From NCBI RefSeq assembly GCF_947366995.1, contig NZ_CANBCC010000039.1:1-37993 (forward strand): DNA of 37,993 nucleotides. Direction: 5' to 3'. The position numbers and the translations under genes are program-made. The stretch is from an uncultured Aquabacterium sp. Its GTDB lineage: Bacteria > Pseudomonadota > Gammaproteobacteria > Burkholderiales > Burkholderiaceae_C. A model generated the notes under the pieces. The model was not told where the DNA came from and ran no database searches. It saw nothing but the letters and a program-made list of their open reading frames with translations. Positions within the stretch are counted from its first letter, which is position 1, and every line of letters begins with the position of its first letter. This document shows positions 6,440 to 14,706 of this stretch, one piece after another.

Positions 6440-8164
6440 GTGAGCGCCTTGCAGGTGTCGGTGGGGCAGCACAGCCGCGCCGGCCGCAAGGCCCAGAACC
6501 AGGACTTCCACGGCGCCTGCGTGCCCGCCGGCCCGCTCTTGCAGACCAAGGGCGTGGCGGTGGCGCTGGCCGACGGCATCGGCAGCAGCGCGGTCAGCCA
6601 GATTGCGAGCGCCGCAGCGGTGCGCGGCTTTCTGGACGACTACTACGGCACGTCGGAAGCGTGGTCGGTGCGTCGGGCCGGGCAGCGCGTGCTCGAGGCC
6701 ACGAACTCCTGGCTGCATGCGCAGAGCCAGCGCAGCGATGCCCGTTTCGACCGGGACCGCGGCTACGTCTGCACCTTCAGCGCGCTGGTGTTCAAGGGGC
6801 GTGAGGCCCACCTGCTGCACGTGGGCGACACCCGGGTCTACCGCGTGCACCCGCAGGCGCTGGAGCAGCTCAGCGAAGACCACCGCGTGCGCGTCTCGTC
6901 CACCGAGACCTACCTCGGGCGGGCGCTGGGCGCGGGCCCGTCGGTCGAGATCGACTACCGCTGCTGGGACACCGAGCCCGGCGAGGTCTACCTGCTTGCG
7001 ACCGATGGCGTGTGGGAGCACATGGATGCGACGGCCGTGCAGGCCGTCCTCGCGGCCCATCCGGACGACCTCGACAGCGCGGCCAGCGCCCTGGCCGACA
7101 TCGCACTCGAACGCGGCAGCGACGACAACCTGACCGTGCAACTCGTGCGCGTGCTGGACCTGCCCGCGGCCGATGTCCATCCGCTGGGCGGCCAGCGCGC
7201 CGCGCAGCAATGGCCGCCCCCACTGCAGGCGCGGGCCACCTTCGAGGGCTACACCCTGGTGCGCGAGCTGCACACCAGCGCGCGCAGCCACGTCTGGCTG
7301 GCCGTCGATGACGCCACCGGGCGGCAGGTGGCCCTCAAGACACCGGCGGCCGAACTCCGCGAGCACCCTGCACTGCTGGATCGCTTCCTGCTGGAAGAGT
7401 GGATCGCGCGCCGCATCGACAGCCCGCACGTGCTCAAGCCCTGCGCCGCCGACCGCCCGCGCACGCACCTCCACGTGGCGATGGAGTACGTCGAGGGTCA
7501 GACGCTGAGCCAGTGGATGACCGACCACCCCACCCCCGACCTGGACACCGTGCGCGACCTGCTCGGCCAGATCGCCAAGGGGCTGCAGGCCTTCCACCGC
7601 AAGGAGATGCTGCACCAGGACCTGCGCCCGGAAAACATCCTGATCGACCGCACCGGCACGGTGCGGCTCATCGACTTCGGCTCGGTGCACGTGGCCGGCC
7701 TCACCGAAGGCACCGCGGCAGCGCGGCCCGACACCATCACCGGTTCCCTGCAGTACACCGCGCCCGAGTACTTCACCGGCGGCGCCGGCAGCCCGCAGTC
7801 CGAGCTGTTCTCGCTGGCGGTGCTGGGCTACCAGATGCTGACCGGGCACCTGCCCTATGGCCTGCAGGTGCCCCGCGTGCGCACCCCGGCCGATGCGCGG
7901 CGCCTGCGCTGTGTGCCGTTGCGGGAGCGGCGCCCCGATCTGCCCGCGTGGCTGGATGCCGTGCTGCGCCGCGCGCTGCACCCGGATCCGGCGCGACGGC
8001 AGGAGGCGCTGTCCGAGTTCGTACACGACCTGCACGCCCCCGGCGCGTCCTATCTGGGCCACCGCGCACCACCGCTGGTGGAGCGCAACCCCGTGGTCTT
8101 CTGGCAGACGCTGAGCGCGGTGCTGGCCGTGCTGGTGCTGCTGCTGGCCTTGCAGCGGTTCTGA
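6440..8164 (+). CDS. Fused PP2C phosphatase / Ser-Thr protein kinase with C-terminal membrane anchor
   Basis: The protein of about 574 aa joins an N-terminal PP2C-type phosphatase (residues 1-240: QNQDFHG, ALADGIGSS, HVGDTRVYR, ATDGVWEHMD, SDDNLTVQL) to a Hanks-type kinase (about 260-530: VALK with Lys300, HQDLRPEN with Asp394, DFG with Asp412, YTAPEY) and ends in one membrane helix (VLAVLVLLLALQRF). All main catalytic residues are present in both halves; the HRD arginine is Gln. Such fusions recur in nitrate/nitrite assimilation clusters beside narK- or nirC-type transporters, so it may tune nitrite transport or reduction by reversible phosphorylation (inference). The GTG at 6440 gives the family-like N-terminus MSALQVSVGQ; GTG 6428 is an alternative. 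The ribosome-binding site is weak. Confidence 0.88.
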   Translation: MSALQVSVGQHSRAGRKAQNQDFHGACVPAGPLLQTKGVAVALADGIGSSAVSQIASAAAVRGFLDDYYGTSEAWSVRRAGQRVLEATNSWLHAQSQRSDARFDRDRGYVCTFSALVFKGREAHLLHVGDTRVYRVHPQALEQLSEDHRVRVSSTETYLGRALGAGPSVEIDYRCWDTEPGEVYLLATDGVWEHMDATAVQAVLAAHPDDLDSAASALADIALERGSDDNLTVQLVRVLDLPAADVHPLGGQRAAQQWPPPLQARATFEGYTLVRELHTSARSHVWLAVDDATGRQVALKTPAAELREHPALLDRFLLEEWIARRIDSPHVLKPCAADRPRTHLHVAMEYVEGQTLSQWMTDHPTPDLDTVRDLLGQIAKGLQAFHRKEMLHQDLRPENILIDRTGTVRLIDFGSVHVAGLTEGTAAARPDTITGSLQYTAPEYFTGGAGSPQSELFSLAVLGYQMLTGHLPYGLQVPRVRTPADARRLRCVPLRERRPDLPAWLDAVLRRALHPDPARRQEALSEFVHDLHAPGASYLGHRAPPLVERNPVVFWQTLSAVLAVLVLLLALQRF

Positions 8165-8240
8165 AGCGCTTTCGGGCGCGGCACACCGGAAGTGTGGCGG
8201 GGTGCCACCACAGGCAGGCATTTCTCCCTTCAGATCACTA

Positions 8241-8269
8241 AATGCGAACAATTCGCATTACGATTCGTA
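8241..8269. promoter_or_regulatory. Fur-box-like overlapping palindromes
   Basis: AATGCGAA-caa-TTCGCATT (8241-8259) is a perfect 19-bp palindrome with the size and form of a Fur box (compare AATGATAAT..ATTATCATT). A second palindrome, TACGA-t-TCGTA, overlaps at 8259-8269. It lies 29-57 bases upstream of the TonB receptor start, where a repressor would block the promoter, and stands out as AT-rich in a GC-rich region. Iron control is inferred; Zur or another FUR-family protein is possible. Confidence 0.6.
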
Positions 8270-8297
8270 TATTAAGAATTGTGAAGTGGAGAACCGC

Positions 8298-10415
8298 ATG
8301 CATCGATATCCCTGGCTTGCCATCGCGGCGCTGACCCTGCCCGTCAGCGCCACGGCCGAAGAGCCCACCCTGCCTGCCATTGTCGTTAAGGGGGCGCAGG
8401 CGCCAGCCGGCAGCGTGCACAGTGCCGTCCAGGCCGGCAGCAAGACCGACGTGCCAGTCAAGGACCTGCCCGCTTCGGTGGTCGTGGTGCCCAAGGCGGT
8501 GCTGCGCGACCAGGGCGTGACGGACATGAACCAGGCCATGTCCAATGTCAGCGCCGTGCAGCCCGTCATGGGCGGGGGGTATGGCTTTGCCAACAACTAC
8601 GTGATCCGCGGCCAGGCCATGCGCTTTCTGCGTGACGGTTACGCCGACGGCACCTCTCAGAACGGCTACTGGCGCACCTTCGCCGATGTGGAGCGCGTCG
8701 AGGTGCTGAAGGGCCCCGGCTCGGCGCTGTACGGTGCCAGCCAGCCGGGCGGCACGATCAACGTGGTCACCAAGCAGCCCCGCCGCACCTTCGGGGCCGA
8801 AGTCGGCACCACCGTGGGCAGCTTCGGCACGCTCAACGCCACCGCGGACATCACCGGCCCGCTGTCCGACACCGTCGCCGCACGGCTGATCGTCAACAGC
8901 GAGAAGACCGACGGCTGGCGCGGGCTGTCCCGAGCGATTCTGGAGGTGCTGCCCTCGCTGACCTGGAACATCCACCACGCCAGCACGCTGACGGTCGATT
9001 ACGACCACCGCGAACTCAAGGTCACCCCCGACAACTACGGGCTGCTGTTCGACCGCCATCGCAAGGTGGTGCCGGTCTCGCGCGAAACGAAGTACTACAG
9101 CCCCTTCAACTTCAGCGACCAGACCATCGATCGCCTGACGCTCGGCCACGAATGGCGGTTCTCGTCCGATCTGATGATGCGCACCGCCGTGATCCAGGAC
9201 CGCCGCTCGCTGCAGATGCTGCGCAACGCCGGCGGCAACCCGGGCAACGCCAGCAACCAGATGACAGGCCGCAACGCCCGCACCCAGTCGGACGACGCCC
9301 GCTACATGCAGGTGCAGAACGAGGTGGTCTGGCACACCGGGGGGCCCCAGGCGCGGCACACCGTCCTCGCTGGCATCGAGTTCAACGACACCCGGGTCGA
9401 CACGCGCCGGGTGAGCTACGGCCTGCGCAACATCGGCAACATCTATGCGCCGGTGGTGCCGGAGACCTCGCTCGCGGATGCGACCTCGACCACCGTGTCG
9501 TTCGACCGCGAGATCACGTCGCGCGGGTGGGCCGCGTATGCGCAGGACCAGATCGCCTTCGGGGAGCACATCAAGGTGCGCGCCGGCCTGCGCAGCGAGC
9601 GACTCAAGGTCGCCGACGAAGGCCTGATGTCCGGCCAGAACGTGCACGACACCCTGTCCTACACCACCGGGTCGCTCGGCGCGGTCTGGCAGCCCACCGC
9701 CGCCACGTCGTTCTACGCAGGCTGGTCGAACGGCAAGTTCATCAACCTGTCCACCGAGCCGGGGCGCATCAGCGCGTCGGTCGATGGCAGGACGGCGACG
9801 CCGGAAAGCGGCTCGCAACTCGAGATCGGGGCCAAGCTGTCGCTGCTGGACAACCGGATGGACCTGACCACGGCGCTGTTCGAAACGCGCCGCGAGGACT
9901 ACTACATCACGCTGAGCTCGTGCGGCGACCCGACACCCCAGGGCAAGGACCGCACGCGAGGCCTGGAGGTCGACCTCACGGCCCGGCCGTTGCCCGGCCT
10001 GACCACCGTGGCGAACGTCGTCTGGCAGGACGCGCAGACGCAATCGAACACCACGGCCACCAACGCGCAACTGGGCGTCACCGACAGCCTGCATGGCAAG
10101 CGCCCGGCCGGCGTGGCCCGGGCCGCGGGCCGGCTGTGGGCGGCCTACCGCCTGCAATCCGAGGCCGGCCGGGGCTGGGGCTTCGGTGGGGGCGCCACCT
10201 ACAAGTCCGGCTCGTATGCCGATGCGCTGAACCTGTACGAGGTGCCGTCCTACGTGGTCCTCGACGGGCAGCTGTTCTACGAAACACGCACCTGGGACGT
10301 GGCGCTGAACCTGCGCAACCTCACGGACCGCCGCTACTTCACCAACGCCACCTTCAGCGGCGCCCTGCCCGGAGAAGGCCGCAGCGCCTTCCTGACCGCC
10401 CGTCTGCGTTTCTGA
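8298..10415 (+). CDS. TonB-dependent siderophore-type outer-membrane receptor
   Basis: This 705-aa outer-membrane transporter takes up a ferric siderophore or other metal complex with energy from TonB-ExbBD. It has a signal peptide (MHRYPWLAIAALTLPVSATAEE), a TonB-box-like IVVKG, a plug domain (VKDLPASVVVVPKAVLRDQG; VERVEVLKGPGSALYGASQPGG; GGTINVVTKQP) and a 22-strand-type barrel ending in the classical NLRNLTDRRYFTNATF ... ARLRF. It has no N-terminal signalling domain, so it does not itself talk to an anti-sigma factor. The ATG at 8298 follows GTGGAGA at 8286-8292; longer frames would run through the Fur-like box. The DUF4198 gene follows after 23 bases in the same operon. Confidence 0.93.
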   Translation: MHRYPWLAIAALTLPVSATAEEPTLPAIVVKGAQAPAGSVHSAVQAGSKTDVPVKDLPASVVVVPKAVLRDQGVTDMNQAMSNVSAVQPVMGGGYGFANNYVIRGQAMRFLRDGYADGTSQNGYWRTFADVERVEVLKGPGSALYGASQPGGTINVVTKQPRRTFGAEVGTTVGSFGTLNATADITGPLSDTVAARLIVNSEKTDGWRGLSRAILEVLPSLTWNIHHASTLTVDYDHRELKVTPDNYGLLFDRHRKVVPVSRETKYYSPFNFSDQTIDRLTLGHEWRFSSDLMMRTAVIQDRRSLQMLRNAGGNPGNASNQMTGRNARTQSDDARYMQVQNEVVWHTGGPQARHTVLAGIEFNDTRVDTRRVSYGLRNIGNIYAPVVPETSLADATSTTVSFDREITSRGWAAYAQDQIAFGEHIKVRAGLRSERLKVADEGLMSGQNVHDTLSYTTGSLGAVWQPTAATSFYAGWSNGKFINLSTEPGRISASVDGRTATPESGSQLEIGAKLSLLDNRMDLTTALFETRREDYYITLSSCGDPTPQGKDRTRGLEVDLTARPLPGLTTVANVVWQDAQTQSNTTATNAQLGVTDSLHGKRPAGVARAAGRLWAAYRLQSEAGRGWGFGGGATYKSGSYADALNLYEVPSYVVLDGQLFYETRTWDVALNLRNLTDRRYFTNATFSGALPGEGRSAFLTARLRF

Positions 10416-10438
10416 CCGTCGAACCAGGAATCCCCACC

Positions 10439-11143
10439 ATGATGCACCCCCAACTCAGCACCCTCCGCGGGCTGCTGGCCGCAGCCCTGTGCCTGGCCAC
10501 CCTGTCAGTCGCCCAGGCCCACTCCCTGTGGATCGAGCGCAGCGGCGCCGACGCGACGGTCTACTTCGGCGAGTTCGAGGAGTCCGCGCGCGAGCGCTCT
10601 CCCGGCCGGCTCGACGAAATGCCCGCACCGCGCGCGCGCCTGCTGACGGACACCGAGGACAGCCCCGTGGCCTTGAGCAAGCGCCCCGAGGGCTTTGTCT
10701 TCGCCTCGACCGGCGGCAGCCCGCGGACCCTGATCGTCGAGGAACAGGCTGTCGGCGTACGGGACTGGACCGCCTACGGCCTCGGCATCGTGAAGCCGCT
10801 GTTCTACGCGCGCCACCAGCCGCTGGAGGCCGCCCGGGCACCGAGCACGCCCGCACTCCCGCTGGACATCCTCCCCACGGCCAACCGCGGCGTCTTCAAG
10901 GTCTTCTTCAACGGGCAGCCTCTGGCAGGCACCGAAGTGAAGATCGTCGCGCCCAACACCTGGTCTCAGGAGGGCAAGACCGACGCCGAGGGCCGCGTGC
11001 GGCTGCCCATGCCGTGGCGCGGGCAGTATGTGCTTCAGGCCGTGCACATGGAGCGCACGGCCGGCACGTACGACGGCAAGCCCTATGAGGCCCGGCGTCA
11101 CCGCACCACACTGACCGTCGTGAGTCCGCGCGGCCAGCGCTGA
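10439..11143 (+). CDS. DUF4198 periplasmic protein
   Basis: This 234-aa secreted protein has the signal peptide LLAAALCLATLSVAQAHSLWIER, cleaved just before the conserved His, and a DUF4198 body ending in a carboxypeptidase-regulatory-like beta fold (VKIVAPNTWSQEGKTDAEGR). DUF4198 proteins are periplasmic, often encoded beside TonB receptors or nickel/cobalt uptake genes, and are thought to help capture metal; the mature N-terminal His-Ser fits a metal-binding role. AGGAA at 10426-10430 supports the ATG at 10439. It sits 23 bases after the TonB receptor and so probably shares its Fur-like control. The exact substrate is unknown. Confidence 0.78.
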   Translation: MMHPQLSTLRGLLAAALCLATLSVAQAHSLWIERSGADATVYFGEFEESARERSPGRLDEMPAPRARLLTDTEDSPVALSKRPEGFVFASTGGSPRTLIVEEQAVGVRDWTAYGLGIVKPLFYARHQPLEAARAPSTPALPLDILPTANRGVFKVFFNGQPLAGTEVKIVAPNTWSQEGKTDAEGRVRLPMPWRGQYVLQAVHMERTAGTYDGKPYEARRHRTTLTVVSPRGQR

Positions 11144-11328
11144 GACTGAGGGTCCACCCGCGGGTTTCGCTGCGGCTGGGGGTTGGCAGATTCGGCCACA
11201 CCGCACAAGTTGGCCCGGATCCTGCGGGATATCGGCGTTTCGGCGGCCCCTGAACGCCTCACAATGGACGCCTCACGTTTTGCAGTACCCCGCCCGGGAA
11301 TCGGCCGCCGCCGCCTCCTGGCCCCACC

Positions 11329-13842
11329 ATGGCTTTGCCCCCCACCAGTCCGGCGCCCCGCGCGCCAGCCGGACGCCCGACCGCGCTAGACGGCTTCGCC
11401 CGTTTCATCTGCCAACAGCTGAAAGTCCCGCTGTCGGCGGTGTCGCTTTTGCAGGGGGACCGACAGCACATCGTCTCGCTGGTCTCGGCCGAGCAGGGCC
11501 CGCAAGCCGACCTTCCCCTGCTGGACCTCCCGCCGCAACCGCAGCCGCTTGCGGCGGCCGATCTGCACGCAGAACCCGCGATGGCTGCCTGGCAGCAGGC
11601 CCCCTGGCTGGACGTGCGCGCGTGTGCCGCCGTGCCGCTGCGGGGCGACGACGGTACGGTGATCGGCACCCTCTGGGCGCTGGCGCAGCAAACCCGCGCG
11701 TTCACGCGCGAAGAACTTGAACTGCTGGACAACCTGGCGCCGCTGGTGGCCTCGGCGCTGCATGAGCCGGACCCGACCGAGCAGGCGCGGCTGCATCGCT
11801 TCATCATGGAGAACGCGCCGGTCGGCGTTGCCGTGGCCGGTCTCGACGGACGCCTGCGGCGGTTCAATCCGGCCCTGTGCGCCATCCTCGGCCGCCCGCC
11901 GGAGCAACTCCGCCAGGTCAGGCTGCAGGACCTGACCCCGGCCGAAGACGCCGCCTCCGAGCTGCAACTGGCCCAGCGCCTGCTGGACGGCGAGCAGGAC
12001 ACCTTCACCATCGAGAAGCGCTACTTGCGCCCGGATGGCAGCCTGGTGTGGGGCGAGCTGAACGTGGCCCTGGTGCGCGACAAGGCCCACCGCCCCCGCC
12101 ACTTCGTCATGGTGGTGGAGGACATCACCGAGCGACACCGGGCGCAGGCCCGCTTGCAGGAGCTGCACGCCCAGCTGGAAGAGCGCGTGGCAGAGCGGAC
12201 CGCCGAACTGCGCGCCGTGCTGGCCAACGCGTACGACGCCTACATCTGCATGGACGCGTCCGGTGCGGTCGTGGAGTGGAACCGACAGGCCGAGCTGACC
12301 TTCGGCTGGCAGCGGGAGGAGGCCATCGGTCGCCAGCTCGATGAACTGGTCGTGCCGCCGGCCTACCGCGGACGCCACCGCCGCGGCATGGCCGACATGC
12401 AGGACGCCAGCATCGCCCGCGTGGTGGACCGGCGCCGGGAACTGCCTGCCATGCGCCGCGATGGCACCATCTTTCCGTGCGAGGTCACGGTCACGGCGCT
12501 GCAGACGGCCACCCGGGGGACGCTGTACGCGTCCTTCCTGCACGACATCTCCGAGCGGCAGGAAGCCCAGAAGCGCCTGGCCGAATCCAAGCGCCACCTC
12601 GAGGACCTCTACGAGAACGCGCCCTGCGGCTACTACTCGCTCGATGCGTCGGGGATCTTCGTCGACATCAACCGCATGGCCGCCGAGATCTACGGCGAGA
12701 CGAAGGAGGCCCTGCTGGGGCACCGCAGCCCGCGCGCGTTCTTCACCGAACAGGGCCGGGCCCGCTTTGCCGAGGTCTACCCACGTTTCATGAAGGAAGG
12801 CCAGTTCGGCCCCGAAGAGTTCGACCTGCTGGCGGGGGACGGCCAGACGCGGCGCGTGAGCGTGATGGCCACGGCCCTGTACGACGACCAGGGCCAGTTC
12901 CTGCGCAGCCGCACGGTCATCATCGACGTGACCGAACTGCACCGCACCCGCCTGGCACTGCAGGCCGCGAACCGGCAACAGCATCTGATGCTGGACAACG
13001 AGATGGTCGGCATCGTGAAGATCGCCGCCTTGCGCGTGACGTGGGCCAACCGGGCCTTCGAGAAGCTCTCGGGCTACGAGCTCGCCGACCTGATCGGCAA
13101 GAACAGCGCCATGCTCTATGCCGATCCCACCGCGTTCCAGCGGGTGTCCACCGAGGCCTACCCGGTCGTGCACACCGGCGGCATCTACCGCACCCAGGAA
13201 CAGATGCTGACCCGTGACGGGCGCCGCCTGTGGGTCGACATGAGCGGCACGCTGCTCACGGCCGACGAGAGCGAGTCCGTGTGGATGATGCAGGACATCA
13301 CCGCGATGAAGGCCTATCAGGAAAAGGTCGAGGAGATGGCCTTCCACGACGCGCTGACCGGGCTGCCCAACCGCGCGCTGCTGCTGGACCGGCTCAAGCA
13401 GGCGATTGCCGGCACGGCGCGCAATGGCAAGCACGTGGCCGTGTGCTTCGGCGACCTCGATGGCTTCAAGGCGGTCAACGACCGGCACGGTCACGATGCC
13501 GGTGACCGCCTGCTGTGCGAGGTGGCCAAGCGGCTGGAGGGCGTGATCCGAGCCAACGACACCGCCGCCCGGCTGGGGGGAGATGAATTCGTGCTGGTGC
13601 TCACGCAGCTGGCCTCCCCGGAAGAGGTGCACCTGATTCTGGCGCGGGCGCGGCAGGCCGTGGCCCAGCCGGTCAATCTGCCGGACGGGCAACAGGCCGC
13701 CGTGACGATCAGCTTCGGCGTGGCATTTGCGCCCGACATGGGCACCGACGCGCACCGCCTGCTCGACACGGCGGACCGGGCCATGTACGTGGCCAAGGGT
13801 GCGTTCAAGAGCCGACAGGCACTGCAGCAGGCCGGATCCTGA
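11329..13842 (+). CDS. Multi-PAS diguanylate cyclase (GAF-PAS-GGDEF)
   Basis: The 837-aa cytoplasmic signalling protein has an N-terminal GAF-like domain (about 20-140), then four PAS segments (starting near 150, 300, 420 and 555; for instance ENAPVGVAVAGLDGRLRRFN), and a C-terminal GGDEF domain. The active site GGDEF (residues 750-754) is intact, with DALTGLPNRA upstream and an inhibitory RxxD site (RAND) five residues before it, so it should make cyclic di-GMP with product inhibition. There is no EAL domain and no membrane segment. The start codon is tentative. Its 3' end overlaps the convergent PEP-CTERM gene by 38 bases. The upstream 185 bases hold no clear promoter. The ligands of the PAS domains cannot be read from sequence. 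Confidence 0.9.
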   Translation: MALPPTSPAPRAPAGRPTALDGFARFICQQLKVPLSAVSLLQGDRQHIVSLVSAEQGPQADLPLLDLPPQPQPLAAADLHAEPAMAAWQQAPWLDVRACAAVPLRGDDGTVIGTLWALAQQTRAFTREELELLDNLAPLVASALHEPDPTEQARLHRFIMENAPVGVAVAGLDGRLRRFNPALCAILGRPPEQLRQVRLQDLTPAEDAASELQLAQRLLDGEQDTFTIEKRYLRPDGSLVWGELNVALVRDKAHRPRHFVMVVEDITERHRAQARLQELHAQLEERVAERTAELRAVLANAYDAYICMDASGAVVEWNRQAELTFGWQREEAIGRQLDELVVPPAYRGRHRRGMADMQDASIARVVDRRRELPAMRRDGTIFPCEVTVTALQTATRGTLYASFLHDISERQEAQKRLAESKRHLEDLYENAPCGYYSLDASGIFVDINRMAAEIYGETKEALLGHRSPRAFFTEQGRARFAEVYPRFMKEGQFGPEEFDLLAGDGQTRRVSVMATALYDDQGQFLRSRTVIIDVTELHRTRLALQAANRQQHLMLDNEMVGIVKIAALRVTWANRAFEKLSGYELADLIGKNSAMLYADPTAFQRVSTEAYPVVHTGGIYRTQEQMLTRDGRRLWVDMSGTLLTADESESVWMMQDITAMKAYQEKVEEMAFHDALTGLPNRALLLDRLKQAIAGTARNGKHVAVCFGDLDGFKAVNDRHGHDAGDRLLCEVAKRLEGVIRANDTAARLGGDEFVLVLTQLASPEEVHLILARARQAVAQPVNLPDGQQAAVTISFGVAFAPDMGTDAHRLLDTADRAMYVAKGAFKSRQALQQAGS

Positions 13843-14680
13843 CGCGGCGACGCGCGGCCACGCCCACCCACAGCACCCCCACCAGCGCCAGCACGCCGGA
13901 CGTCGGCTCGGGCACGGCGCTGGTCACCGACAGCGTACCGGACACCGCCGCGGCACCGCCGTAGCCCTGCCCGGCAAGCAAGGCCACCCCGGCGGCGGAA
14001 TCGAGCATCACCCGCGTGAACGCAGACACCGTCACCAGGTCCCCGGCGCGGGCGTCATAGCTCAGTTGCAGTGCCTGCTGCCCCTGGTACATCAGCACGT
14101 TCAGCACCGTGGTGTCGCCGATCTTCATCTCGAGGCCACTGACGCTGCCCGCGTCCGGTGTCACCTGGTCGATGTCGGAGACGGCGAACATCTCGGCCAG
14201 CCCGTCGAAGTGCAGCTTCACGTGGCTGCCCAGCGGCTCGCCCTCGTCGCCCACGATGCGCCACTGCATGTTCAGCAGCGCCATCTCGCTGGACACCGCG
14301 GCGCCTTCCGAAGCCAGAGGCCGGGGCCCCTGGGCCGTCAGGCTCGCCGAGGTGTAGGTGGAGATGTAACCCTTGCCATTCGGCGCCTCACCACCGAACA
14401 GCCCGCCGTCCCAGCTGACCTCGGCGCCATCGGCCACACTGCCCCCTGGCAGGGTCGCCCCCCCGGCGCCAGCCATCGCACGCTCGCGGGCCGACGACGT
14501 GTCGGTAAGGGCGCCGCTGAGCACCAGGTCATGCGCCTGCCCCGCCACCTGGGCGGAAGCCAGCACCATGTCGAAACTGTCACCCAGCCCCACCAGCTCC
14601 AGGTGCACGGCGTGCGCGCCCGGCGCAAACAGGCCCGTGGCGAGGCTGGCCGCCACGGCGGCCATCACATTGCGTGTCAT
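13805..14680 (-). CDS. PEP-CTERM sorting-signal exported protein
   Basis: The 291-aa protein has a signal peptide (MTRNVMAAVAASLATGLFAPGAHA), a beta-rich body and a C-terminal sorting tag: VPEP, then a hydrophobic helix (LALVGVLWVGVA), then ARRRVR. PEP-CTERM tags are recognised by exosortase EpsH/XrtA in exopolysaccharide-making Gram-negative bacteria, so the protein is likely cut and anchored or released into the matrix. No exosortase gene is in this window. GGAGAG upstream supports the ATG at 14680. It starts 26 bases after the nucleotidase stop on the same strand, suggesting one transcript. Its body matches no function I recognise. Its last 38 bases overlap the diguanylate cyclase gene tail to tail. 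Confidence 0.82.
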   Translation of the reverse strand: MTRNVMAAVAASLATGLFAPGAHAVHLELVGLGDSFDMVLASAQVAGQAHDLVLSGALTDTSSARERAMAGAGGATLPGGSVADGAEVSWDGGLFGGEAPNGKGYISTYTSASLTAQGPRPLASEGAAVSSEMALLNMQWRIVGDEGEPLGSHVKLHFDGLAEMFAVSDIDQVTPDAGSVSGLEMKIGDTTVLNVLMYQGQQALQLSYDARAGDLVTVSAFTRVMLDSAAGVALLAGQGYGGAAAVSGTLSVTSAVPEPTSGVLALVGVLWVGVAARRRVRIRPAAVPVGS

Positions 14681-14706
14681 GTCGGTCTCTCCGGTGATGG
14701 CGCTGC

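Noticed and set aside
11237..11265. GTTTCG-17-CACAAT promoter for the diguanylate cyclase
   Set aside because: The -35 half matches too poorly to separate it from background.
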